A stretch of 64,000 nucleotides of DNA. Source: Leptospira licerasiae serovar Varillal str. VAR 010. GTDB lineage: Bacteria; Spirochaetota; Leptospiria; Leptospirales; Leptospiraceae. The position numbers were made by a program, and so were the translations under genes. Below are positions 19,033-26,664 of the stretch, in pieces (position 1 is the first letter of the stretch; each line of letters opens with the position of its first letter). The stretch lies in the NCBI RefSeq assembly GCF_000244755.1, contig NZ_AHOO02000005.1, positions 372,001-436,000 on the forward strand, read 5' to 3'. The notes under the pieces were generated by a model, which searched no databases, had not been told where the DNA came from, and saw only the letters and a program-made list of their open reading frames with translations.

Positions 19033-20196
19033 ATGAGAAAGAAAATACTTCTGCTCGGCTCAGGCGAGCTTGGAAAAGAATTCGTAATCGCAGCCCAAAG
19101 ATTAGGCCAATATGTAATTACAGTCGATAGTTACGATGGCGCGCCCGCCATGCAGGTCGCTCATGAAAAAGAAGTCATCGATATGTTGGATGGTAACGCA
19201 TTAGATCAAGTCGTTGCCAAACATAAACCGGATCTAATCGTTCCGGAAATTGAGGCAATCCGAACCGAAAGATTTTACGAATACGAAAAACAAGGTTACC
19301 AAGTAGTTCCAAGCGCCAAGGCAGCTAACTTTACGATGAACCGTAAAGCAATCAGAGATCTTGCTTCCCAAACCTTAGGTCTAAAAACCGCTAAGTATAA
19401 ATACGCTTCCACCTTCGAGGGATTAAAGGAGGCAATTGCGACCATAGGTATACCTTGTGTTGTAAAACCTTTGATGTCTTCATCCGGAAAAGGACAGTCG
19501 GTTATCAAAACGGAGTCGGATATCGAGCCGGCTTGGATCGCTTCTCAAACTAAAGGAAGAACCGGCGCTTCAGAGATTATAATAGAAGAATTTATTTCCT
19601 TTGAATCCGAGATCACTTTGTTGACTGTAACCCAAAAGTCTGGAAAAACTTTGTTCTGTCCTCCTATCGGCCATAGGCAAGAAAGAGGAGACTACCAAGA
19701 AAGTTGGCAACCTGCAGAGATCAGCGATTCACAACTTAAATCAGCTCAAGAAATGGCGGAGAAGGTCACGAAAGATCTGGGCGGCGCTGGCATTTGGGGA
19801 GTAGAGTTTTTCTTAACCAAAGATGATGTATACTTTTCGGAACTTTCCCCCAGACCTCATGATACCGGAATGGTTACTTTGGCCGGTACTCAAAGTTTTA
19901 ACGAATTCGAATTGCATGTAAGAACTATTTTAGGTCTTCCTATTCCTGAAATTCTTTTGGTAAGAAGAGGGGCAAGCGCAGTCATTCTCGCCCAAACGGA
20001 AGGCCAAGTCCCGAATGTCCAAGGATTAGATAAGGCTTGCGAAATGCCTGAATCTGATTTGAGAATTTTCGGAAAACCGATCACCAAAAAATACAGAAGG
20101 ATGGGAGTAGCTCTTACCTATTCCGATAAAGATGAATCCATCTCTATGCTTCGTAAAAGAGCAGTTTTGATCGCATCGAAGATCAAAGTAGATTAA
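19033..20196 (+). CDS. purT: formate-dependent phosphoribosylglycinamide formyltransferase
   Basis: A 387-residue ATP-grasp enzyme of purine synthesis that uses formate and ATP to formylate GAR, replacing the folate-dependent PurN reaction. The N-terminal nucleotide-binding segment is [14 protein letters not shown]; further markers are [50 protein letters not shown] (ATP-grasp) and [17 protein letters not shown]. Length is close to the family norm of about 390. The gene stands alone, with a short hairpin between its stop and the convergent fusion gene. Confidence 0.95.
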   Translation: MRKKILLLGSGELGKEFVIAAQRLGQYVITVDSYDGAPAMQVAHEKEVIDMLDGNALDQVVAKHKPDLIVPEIEAIRTERFYEYEKQGYQVVPSAKAANFTMNRKAIRDLASQTLGLKTAKYKYASTFEGLKEAIATIGIPCVVKPLMSSSGKGQSVIKTESDIEPAWIASQTKGRTGASEIIIEEFISFESEITLLTVTQKSGKTLFCPPIGHRQERGDYQESWQPAEISDSQLKSAQEMAEKVTKDLGGAGIWGVEFFLTKDDVYFSELSPRPHDTGMVTLAGTQSFNEFELHVRTILGLPIPEILLVRRGASAVILAQTEGQVPNVQGLDKACEMPESDLRIFGKPITKKYRRMGVALTYSDKDESISMLRKRAVLIASKIKVD

Positions 20197-20203
20197 TAAA
20201 GTA

Positions 20204-20224
20204 GGACCCGACTAGGTCGGGTCC
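20204..20224. terminator. hairpin between convergent purT and the gpsA-plsB fusion
   Basis: Perfect 9-base arms (GGACCCGAC and GTCGGGTCC) with a 3-base loop. It overlaps the stop codon of the leftward gene (20214-20212). On the minus strand it is followed by TACTTTATT, a weak T-rich tail; on the plus strand there is no T run. Probably a termination or RNA-end-protecting structure for the leftward gene. Confidence 0.55.
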
Positions 20225-22632
20225 GGTACCATGTTTCCATAATATTGCAGAAGTTCGGGTTCTAATGCCTTGATCTGACCGTTTTCTTTTTTGATAAACT
20301 TTCTGGAATTTAAGACCTTAAGTCCACGATCCATAATTTCCGAAACGTCCTTGGTCAGATAATTTCCTTTTCTGGTTAGGATCATTTCTTCTATCATCTT
20401 GCTAAGATCGGAAGAACTGATCTCTCCACCAGCTTCCATCAAAAGTTTTGCTACTATGTGATTAGGAAGAATTTTATGGTGAGCCTGCCAAGACCTGGAG
20501 ATCTCCATAGAAATAGAAAGAGTAGGATCATCTTCTTGGATATATCTAGAAACCGGAATCGGTTCGCAGAGATCCATATACACTTCCGTTCTTTTAAATA
20601 AGAAATCCCTAAAAGAAAGATGAGTATCTTTTCCTGCAAACTCCACATCTTCCGGGACATTTTCGTAAGAAAGAACAATAGGAACTACGATCACTTCGCT
20701 TCCAGTATGTTTAAACGCATCCACAGATGTGGAAAGGATCCCGGTCTTGATCGGAATAATTCCGCCTGTTCTGGACCTTGTTCCTTCCGGATATACCAAT
20801 GTTGGAATTCCAGCTTCCAGCATCATGGTGGAATATTGGGTTAAACATTCCAAGTACAGAAGATTTCTATTCCTTTTTCTATCCACCATATATGCGCCCA
20901 AGGATTTTAAAACCCTTGCAAGTCCGGGCGTTCCCATTACTTTTTTATCAGCAGCGTATCTTGGAACGGGAAGTCCGAGCCATCTCAGACCGAAAGCGAC
21001 TTCAATAGAATCCAAATGGGACCTATGAGTTGGAGTGTATAAAATATCATATCTGGAAGCAAGAGCTTTGATCTCTTTGATATTACCGCCGATCTTAGGA
21101 AGTCCTCCTCCAGGTTTAAAACCACCGATAGCAAAACGTGCAGGAGCTACCAAATGAATGAGGGACTCCCTAAAAAGAGGGCTGTATTCATCCGAAATTT
21201 CGGAAACATAAAACTCCACTAAACGATCCAAGTTCCTACTTTTTCCGTTTTCATAAGCTCTTTCTGCTTCTTTCCATAGCTCAATTTCTTTCGGAAGAAG
21301 CATCAAATCCGTTCCCGCCTCCGTCTCTACAGCTTCAGAATATCTTTTTTCCAATGACTTGATCTGTAATCCGGACTGTTTTAAGATCCGATCCGACAAC
21401 CCAGGCTGGGAATGAACATGTCGAAGCACCCTTCTTCTTAACGCTTGTTGGAATTCCTTCCCGGATGCCAGAGACAATCCGAACCTTTTACGAGCTGTCC
21501 TAGAGATATTCCTAATATCGTCGCTGGTAGATTTAGAAACGAATCGGATCATCTCCGTAGGAGAAACTTTTCGCGTAAGGACTTCGAAGAGAGTCGTAAA
21601 AAGCGGGAGTTCCACTTTTTTCTCTTCCGCCAGATCCAAAATGGTAGAAAGCGCATAGGCTCCTTCTACATGCGTTTCACTCTGACTCATTTCTTTTTGG
21701 ATAAATTCTTTCGGATTTAAAAATAACTCGATCCTTTCGAGAAGGTTTGGAGAGTCTTCCCCTGAGATCAGTTTGCGGATAAATCTTTGTCCGTAAGCTC
21801 TGTTCCGACTAGCTCTGGAAGTCGCAGTGGTGATCAGATCGGCGAGTCCGAATTCCATAGCAGGCTTTGTGGGAAGTTCCAAAGCATTTAACAGACTAAT
21901 TATTTCCGAAAAACCTAAGCTGATCAACTCGCCTTCAAAATTGGATCCACATTCTGGAATTCCATTCACAAGACCACAAGCGATCGCTATCGGATTTTTC
22001 ATCACCCCGAATAACTCTAGGGTCCGAATATCTTCAAAAGTTTTAATATGATTTTTTGGACCTGAAAAAAGATCTTCCATGATCTCCGAAGCTCTTTCTC
22101 CTGTGGATGCAATCGAGAAAAAGCTATGTTTTCCTTTAGCCATCTCAGCCAGAAGATTCGGTCCTGCCACGGCAACATATTCCATGTTCAGGCTTTCTTT
22201 CATCTCTCTGACTTTGATCACGTAATCGGAGAAAGTAATAGCATTCGTTTTTTTACGAGTAGAAGTGGAAACCAAACCTTTGGTGAAAGAAATGATAGTA
22301 TGTTCTTCTTGTTCGGAAAGATATGAAGAGATCCTATCGATCACACTTTCTTTTTGTCTGGAAGGAACAGCGATAACGATAATCCAAGAACCTTGCGATA
22401 AAAAATCGAAATCATTTGTAACGATAATATTGTCAGCAAGCGGAACAAATTCTTCCAACAATTCTGCGGATCTATCTTTTTGAAGACGATCCGCCTTCTT
22501 CTTATCGAAGTACCAAAGAAAAAGTCGATCAGCTCTTTCTGCCAATGATACTGAAAGATGAACTCCCATCGGCCCGCCTCCGAAGACGGCGATGTTTTTA
22601 TGGCGGACTCGAGTTTCTTCCAATTCGTTCAT
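20212..22632 (-). CDS. fused NAD-dependent glycerol-3-phosphate dehydrogenase / glycerol-3-phosphate acyltransferase
   Basis: An 806-residue fusion. Residues about 12-340 are a GpsA-type dehydrogenase: IAVFGGGPMGVHLS (dinucleotide fold), then VMKNPIAIACGLVNG near 215, and FGLADLITTATSRASRNRAYG near 265, equivalent to the GLGDLxxT-SxxSRN motif. Residues about 345-520 link the two. Residues about 520-720 are a PlsB/GPAT-type acyltransferase with HRSHLD (HX4D, near 537), YAADKKVMGTPGLARVLKSLG, and YPEGTRSRTG (near 615), KTGILSTSVDA. Together they would reduce dihydroxyacetone phosphate to glycerol-3-phosphate and acylate it to lysophosphatidate, the first committed steps of phospholipid synthesis. 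The gene is single; upstream it is divergent from a lipoprotein gene. Confidence 0.88.
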   Translation of the reverse strand: MNELEETRVRHKNIAVFGGGPMGVHLSVSLAERADRLFLWYFDKKKADRLQKDRSAELLEEFVPLADNIIVTNDFDFLSQGSWIIVIAVPSRQKESVIDRISSYLSEQEEHTIISFTKGLVSTSTRKKTNAITFSDYVIKVREMKESLNMEYVAVAGPNLLAEMAKGKHSFFSIASTGERASEIMEDLFSGPKNHIKTFEDIRTLELFGVMKNPIAIACGLVNGIPECGSNFEGELISLGFSEIISLLNALELPTKPAMEFGLADLITTATSRASRNRAYGQRFIRKLISGEDSPNLLERIELFLNPKEFIQKEMSQSETHVEGAYALSTILDLAEEKKVELPLFTTLFEVLTRKVSPTEMIRFVSKSTSDDIRNISRTARKRFGLSLASGKEFQQALRRRVLRHVHSQPGLSDRILKQSGLQIKSLEKRYSEAVETEAGTDLMLLPKEIELWKEAERAYENGKSRNLDRLVEFYVSEISDEYSPLFRESLIHLVAPARFAIGGFKPGGGLPKIGGNIKEIKALASRYDILYTPTHRSHLDSIEVAFGLRWLGLPVPRYAADKKVMGTPGLARVLKSLGAYMVDRKRNRNLLYLECLTQYSTMMLEAGIPTLVYPEGTRSRTGGIIPIKTGILSTSVDAFKHTGSEVIVVPIVLSYENVPEDVEFAGKDTHLSFRDFLFKRTEVYMDLCEPIPVSRYIQEDDPTLSISMEISRSWQAHHKILPNHIVAKLLMEAGGEISSSDLSKMIEEMILTRKGNYLTKDVSEIMDRGLKVLNSRKFIKKENGQIKALEPELLQYYGNMVPDPT

Positions 22633-22794
22633 CTATTCGTTCCAAATTTAATTTTTATATCCGGGATACTTTTCAATAAGACTAGAGGAAGAAAACCAAT
22701 AAAATTTCTCCACTTTTACGATTGCGTTTCCTGATGAAACCGAGAGCCTAGCGGAAAGCCGATCTTGGCGACTAAAGTCAGACTATTTCCCAAA

Positions 22795-23562
22795 ATGAAA
22801 AAAAGACTCATCATACATTTTTTCTGTATTTTTCTTTTGGGTCTTTTAGTGATCGATTGTTCAACTTACTGGTCTCATCGAAAAAAAGATTTAGCGGACG
22901 TTTTTACTGCGGGAGTGGAGACTCCGGGTTACGGAGTTGGGGTTAGGATCGGACCTCTTGCAACCGGATTCGTTTTCCAAGGCGGAGAATCGGAACCGGG
23001 AAAAAGAGACTTAGGCACCGGGTACGGATTAAGAGGTGGAACTTACGGACCGTATAGATCCCAACAATTGATCTTTGGATTTTTGGGCGGCGAAAAGTTC
23101 CATTCCATGCCTCCGACCGAGACTTCTCCGCAAAAAGAAGAAACAAAAGAACAAAATCCCAAAACAAATGATAACTTTTTATTACTTCCGGAAAATTCTG
23201 AATCTGAACAGGACCCAAATCCTACTCCAGAACTTTCCGACGAAAGACTAAATTCTAAAAGTTACGAAATTAAATATTTACGTTTTTATAATAATCCGGT
23301 CTCGGAGAGAAGAAAGGCTAAAAAGGAAGCCTTCTTTCGAAAATATTTAGAGAGTCTAGATCCTCAAAAAAAGAACGAGGCAATCCAGACATTCTTGGCC
23401 CAAAATCCTAAAAACAAAGACGATTATCCTTCCTCATTTTTATTCGAAGTGGAATTCTATATTTCCATTCGATACGGTATTCGAGTAGGATTTAATTTCG
23501 GAGAATTTTTAGACTTTCTTTTAGGATTTGCGGGGATTGATCTGATGGAAGACGATATCTGA
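22795..23562 (+). CDS. lipoprotein of unknown function
   Basis: About 255 residues. ATG 22795 gives a proper signal sequence (MKKRLIIHFFCIFLLGLLVIDC); the open frame extends to a TTG at 22765 with no advantage. The lipobox is VIDC. The mature part begins with a glycine-rich segment (GVETPGYGVGVRIGPLATGF, YGLRGGTYGPY), then a low-complexity proline/glutamate linker (about 105-150), and a charged helix (RKAKKEAFFRKYLESLDPQKK) before a hydrophobic end (SIRYGIRVGFNFGEFLDFLLGFAGI). The glycine-rich part suggests a membrane-associated surface lipoprotein. I do not recognise a family. A strong bidirectional terminator follows. Confidence 0.72.
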   Translation: MKKRLIIHFFCIFLLGLLVIDCSTYWSHRKKDLADVFTAGVETPGYGVGVRIGPLATGFVFQGGESEPGKRDLGTGYGLRGGTYGPYRSQQLIFGFLGGEKFHSMPPTETSPQKEETKEQNPKTNDNFLLLPENSESEQDPNPTPELSDERLNSKSYEIKYLRFYNNPVSERRKAKKEAFFRKYLESLDPQKKNEAIQTFLAQNPKNKDDYPSSFLFEVEFYISIRYGIRVGFNFGEFLDFLLGFAGIDLMEDDI

Positions 23563-23566
23563 AAAT

Positions 23567-23598
23567 AAAAAAGGCCGCTGAAAATCGCGGCCTTTTTT
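23567..23598. terminator. bidirectional rho-independent terminator
   Basis: AAGGCCGC pairs with GCGGCCTT around an 8-base loop, with an A run on the left and a T run on the right, so it works in both directions. It serves the rightward lipoprotein gene ending at 23562 and the leftward one ending at 23654. Confidence 0.9.
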
Positions 23599-23653
23599 GT
23601 AGATATAAAGTCGGGTCTAAAGTTTTAAGACAGACTATATGTCTAAGTTCGAA

Positions 23654-24016
23654 TCAGAGTTTGTATTCGTATTTTCTGATCACTCCTTTTTTATCTACAA
23701 TCACTTTGATAAACTTAGTGCTATCATCCACTCTAGAAGGTTTTTCAGATAAAGTTTTATACGAATTTTTTTGGTAAGTGGTGGATTCAAGATACCATTC
23801 TAAAACGGATCCATCTTGCGTGTTTTCTTCGAATGTAGGAGTTCCTAAAACAGCTTCTGCTTTTATTCTTTTATCTCCTTCCTTGATCATATTCGCTTCT
23901 ACAACACGAATGTCTGAATTCGGAACGTAAGTCGGCTCCGATTTTTTTTGATCGGAAGAACAAGCTCCGAAAATAAGTACCGCAGCAAATGATATTGCGG
24001 ATAATTGGCGTTTCAT
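23654..24016 (-). CDS. small lipoprotein, SmpA/BamE-like shape
   Basis: A 120-residue lipoprotein with signal sequence ending FGAC (mature from about residue 19) and an AAGGAG ribosome site 6 bases before the ATG. The mature domain has a helix (DIRVVEANMIKEGDKRIKAEAVLGTP) followed by strands (TQDGSVLEWYLEST, KFIKVIVDKKGVIRKYEYKL), the layout of SmpA/BamE-type small outer-membrane lipoproteins with an alpha-alpha-beta-beta-beta fold. The LGTPTFEE turn is like the conserved xLGxP of that family. No closer assignment is possible. Confidence 0.75.
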   Translation of the reverse strand: MKRQLSAISFAAVLIFGACSSDQKKSEPTYVPNSDIRVVEANMIKEGDKRIKAEAVLGTPTFEENTQDGSVLEWYLESTTYQKNSYKTLSEKPSRVDDSTKFIKVIVDKKGVIRKYEYKL

Positions 24017-24084
24017 TCTTAACTCCTTAGCGCGAGCGCACTATTTAAAAAAGCGGCTCTATAGTTTTTGATAAAACGGATTTG

Positions 24085-24534
24085 TCACGCCGAATTTCTT
24101 AATTTTTGGTCTAGGATAATAAGAAGGTCGTCCAGATCCCGTTTCAGGCCTTGCACCTTTTCCGTGGTGAGACCTGATTCTTCCAACAATCGTTCCGGGA
24201 TACAAACCGCTTTTTTTTGCAATTTTTTTCCTTTTGTAGTCAGGCTAACCACAAGAGAACGCTCGTCCAGATCCGATCTATCTCTAGTCAAAAGACCGGC
24301 GGATTCCATTTTTTTAAGAAGAGGAGTTAGTGTTCCGGAATCCAGAAATAATTTTTCCCCTATTTCTTTTAGAGGGATTCTATCCGTTTCCCAAAGGACT
24401 AGAAGAACAAGATATTGAGGGTAAGTAATGCCAAACTCTTCCAAAAGCGGCCTGTACAAGGCAGTCACCGCCCTGGAAGAAGCGTAAAGCGGGAAACAAA
24501 TCTGTTTCTCTAACTTTAAGGATTCGTAATTCAC
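24085..24534 (-). CDS. ohrR: MarR-family regulator, OhrR type
   Basis: A 149-residue winged-helix regulator matching OhrR in its key parts: QICFPLYASSRAVTALYRPLL with the redox-sensing cysteine near residue 12, FGITYPQYLVLLVLWE, the DNA-binding LKEIGEKLFLDSGTLTPLLKKME, and RDRSDLDERSLVVSLTTKG. OhrR proteins sense organic peroxides by oxidation of that cysteine and release DNA. The start is a GTG at 24534 overlapping the stop of the upstream glutathione peroxidase gene (GTGA), so the two form one transcriptional unit. The promoter region upstream of that unit carries an OhrR-type operator. Confidence 0.85.
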   Translation of the reverse strand: MNYESLKLEKQICFPLYASSRAVTALYRPLLEEFGITYPQYLVLLVLWETDRIPLKEIGEKLFLDSGTLTPLLKKMESAGLLTRDRSDLDERSLVVSLTTKGKKLQKKAVCIPERLLEESGLTTEKVQGLKRDLDDLLIILDQKLRNSA

Positions 24535-25016
24535 TTGGAAAGAAGTTCCTCGATCTGTTTGTCCAGTTTTTCCGGAGGAGTCATAGGAGCGAATCTTTTG
24601 ATCACGTTTCCTTGTTTATCGATCAAGAACTTAGTAAAATTCCATTTAATGGATTTTCCCAAAAGCCCTGGAGCTTGCTTTTTGAGGTACTGGTAAACCG
24701 GATGAGTTCCTTCTCCATTCACTTCTATCTTTTTGAAAAGAGGGAAATTCACTCCGAAATTTACCTGACAGAAGTTTTGGATCTCAGCGTCGTTTCCAGG
24801 TTCTTGGTGACCGAATTGGTCGCAGGGAAATCCCAATATTTCCAAACCTTTTCCTTTGTACTTGTCGTACATTTCCTGAAGTCCTTTGTATTGAGGTGTA
24901 AATCCGCATTGGCTTGCTGTATTAACAATCAATAGGACCTTTCCCTTATAATCTTGTAATTTTTTTTCGGATCCGTTGTTTAAAGTAGCGGTTAGTTCGT
25001 ATAAATTCTGGGCCAC
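24531..25016 (-). CDS. glutathione peroxidase family thiol peroxidase
   Basis: A 161-residue peroxidase. The active-site cysteine is in NTASQCGFTPQY (near residue 36), the second site is GFPCDQFGHQEPG, and WNFTKFLID completes the catalytic set (Trp and Asn). A cysteine in FPCDQF suggests a thioredoxin-linked enzyme rather than a glutathione one, a family-level inference. The start is a GTG at 25016, 9 bases after a consensus AGGAGG; the longer frame to 25055 has no ribosome site. It is cotranscribed with the OhrR gene and sits behind an OhrR-type operator, so its expression likely rises with organic peroxides. Confidence 0.9.
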   Translation of the reverse strand: MAQNLYELTATLNNGSEKKLQDYKGKVLLIVNTASQCGFTPQYKGLQEMYDKYKGKGLEILGFPCDQFGHQEPGNDAEIQNFCQVNFGVNFPLFKKIEVNGEGTHPVYQYLKKQAPGLLGKSIKWNFTKFLIDKQGNVIKRFAPMTPPEKLDKQIEELLSK

Positions 25017-25054
25017 GGGTGGGCACCTCCTAGTTACATAGAAAATAGATTGCA

Positions 25055-25070
25055 TACAATTTAATTTTGT
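25055..25070. promoter_or_regulatory. OhrR-type operator
   Basis: TACAATTTAATTTTGT, an imperfect palindrome with ACAA and TTGT arms. The Bacillus OhrR operator has the pattern TACAATT-AATTGTA, and this is close to one half of it. It lies about 40 bases upstream of the peroxidase GTG, within the probable promoter. The match is by eye from memory of the consensus. Confidence 0.55.
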
Positions 25071-25135
25071 TCAATCTTTTTTAGAAAAATTCTAAAATTT
25101 CCTGAACAGATCTTGTAGGACTCGTTCGGAAAAAT

Positions 25136-26440
25136 TCAGATTTTAAGGGAAAGAGAGAAAATAAACATGCGGTCTAGTTTGGAAGTATTATTCTCGTGAG
25201 GATAAATGGAATCCATCGATCTTCTATATTGGTAGGTAAACCTCACTAAAACGGCAGGATCCGGATTATAATCTAACGTTGCTGTCGCACCACTTGTTTG
25301 AAAACCGTCTTTAGTGTTTGTGACTATTATCATCTGTTCTCGATCTAAGTATCTTTCTAATCGGACACCAATTCTCCAATCAGGTAAGAATCGATAAGCA
25401 AGCCATAAATTTCCAACATAGGTTTGCCTAAATGCAGTACCGTCTCGACGAACATAGATCGGTCCTTCCGGAGTATAGACTAGATCCTCTCTACTCGCCC
25501 TCTCTTGATAGGCTACATCAAAAGAGGAAGCTAATGTAAGTCGTTGGAACGGTTTCCATTCTGCGATAAAGTTATTATAATATCTGGTTTCCTTCGGAAC
25601 GGAAGTAGGCTGTTCATTCCCGACAAAAGTATTCCAACGGAACATCAAGTTACCCAAAGGGTTCCATTCTAATCGGAAACCTCCAGAAATGTCTTTGTTG
25701 TTGTCCGTAACAACTTGGTATCCATTATTCAAATGAAGTTGATAGGAAACTTTATCACTGATCTTTCCACTCAGTCTTGCTCCTGAAACGTAATAAGGTA
25801 CGTAGTCCAGAGAGAATGCTCGAGTATAAACGAAATTCTCGTGCGAGATCCAAGACTCGTATCCTAGATGTCCGAAATAAATCCCCGCATCCAACCAAGT
25901 GGATTTTCCTAATCGAACACCTCCGTAAGCCTCTTGCATATTCCGAATAGATGTTTCGTTCGAAGTTTTGCCTGTAGTCCCTTCTCCGGAATAATTTGCG
26001 ACAACTGATGTACCGAATTGGACTGCGAATCTACCTCTGTATTTATCAGTTTCTACTTTGGCGTCCAGATAGGCCAGATTGATATTGTATTCGTTAGTAC
26101 GAGTTGCTTGTGTGGTATATAAAAGTTCTTTAGAAGCAGGTCGATTCAGACTCGCATTGTAATAACCGTCGATGAAAAATCCGAATTGGATCGGGATCAC
26201 TAGATCATCTTTCTTTTTAGGGTTCAGTTCCTCTTTTTTAAAACCTTCTTCCTCTTCATCCTTTGTTTCGGAAGATTTTTGTGGATCGGTTTTGAGACTT
26301 TCTTCCTTAGTTTGGACTATCGTCCCTCCGGATTTGCCGGATGTCTCCTTGGTCTTTAAATCTTGAGAAAAAAGTGTCCCCGAGAACGAATAAACACAAA
26401 GTAAAAAAATGAATCTGGACAATCTTAATTTGCGGATCAT
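25136..26440 (-). CDS. OmpL-like outer-membrane porin
   Basis: A 434-residue protein with a signal peptide (cleaved after SGTLFSQ), then a low-complexity charged linker (about 27-75, rich in K/E/S), then a beta-barrel from about residue 80. Barrel features include FGFFIDGYYNASLNRPAS, NINLAYLDAKVETDKYRGRFAVQFG, RNMQEAYGGVRLGKSTWLDAGIYFG, and a terminal strand RMFIFSLSLKI. The order and motifs match the putative beta-barrel porin-2 (OmpL-like) family. It would form an outer-membrane channel for small solutes. The long linker before the barrel is unusual and could lie in the periplasm. The nearest upstream gene is a divergent antiporter. Confidence 0.85.
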   Translation of the reverse strand: MIRKLRLSRFIFLLCVYSFSGTLFSQDLKTKETSGKSGGTIVQTKEESLKTDPQKSSETKDEEEEGFKKEELNPKKKDDLVIPIQFGFFIDGYYNASLNRPASKELLYTTQATRTNEYNINLAYLDAKVETDKYRGRFAVQFGTSVVANYSGEGTTGKTSNETSIRNMQEAYGGVRLGKSTWLDAGIYFGHLGYESWISHENFVYTRAFSLDYVPYYVSGARLSGKISDKVSYQLHLNNGYQVVTDNNKDISGGFRLEWNPLGNLMFRWNTFVGNEQPTSVPKETRYYNNFIAEWKPFQRLTLASSFDVAYQERASREDLVYTPEGPIYVRRDGTAFRQTYVGNLWLAYRFLPDWRIGVRLERYLDREQMIIVTNTKDGFQTSGATATLDYNPDPAVLVRFTYQYRRSMDSIYPHENNTSKLDRMFIFSLSLKI

Positions 26441-26664
26441 AAATTTTTGTTTTTTTTAGTATTGTTTATCATCCACTCATTTTCGCCCGAAAGATATTTC
26501 TTAACGCAAATCTAATGAAGAAACCTATTTTTCCTCATATTAATCCTAAATAATTATGGCGTTTTCCTCTTTGAGAAGAAGAATCATACATAGGAAAAGT
26601 GGTTTTATAACCTGTCCGTAAAATGTCTAATGAAAATTAATCCAAATCAAAAGGAAGAGCATTG
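26441..26664. other. intergenic region, no gene seen
   Basis: 224 bases between the divergent porin and antiporter genes. It must hold both promoters; it is very AT-rich, and I could not fix any -10/-35 pair, palindrome or small gene with confidence. AAAGGAAGAG close to 26665 is the ribosome site of the antiporter. Confidence 0.6.

Noticed and set aside
25017..25055. Longer N-terminus of glutathione peroxidase from 25055
   Set aside because: A consensus AGGAGG sits inside it and points to the GTG at 25016; the extra residues overlap the OhrR-type operator.
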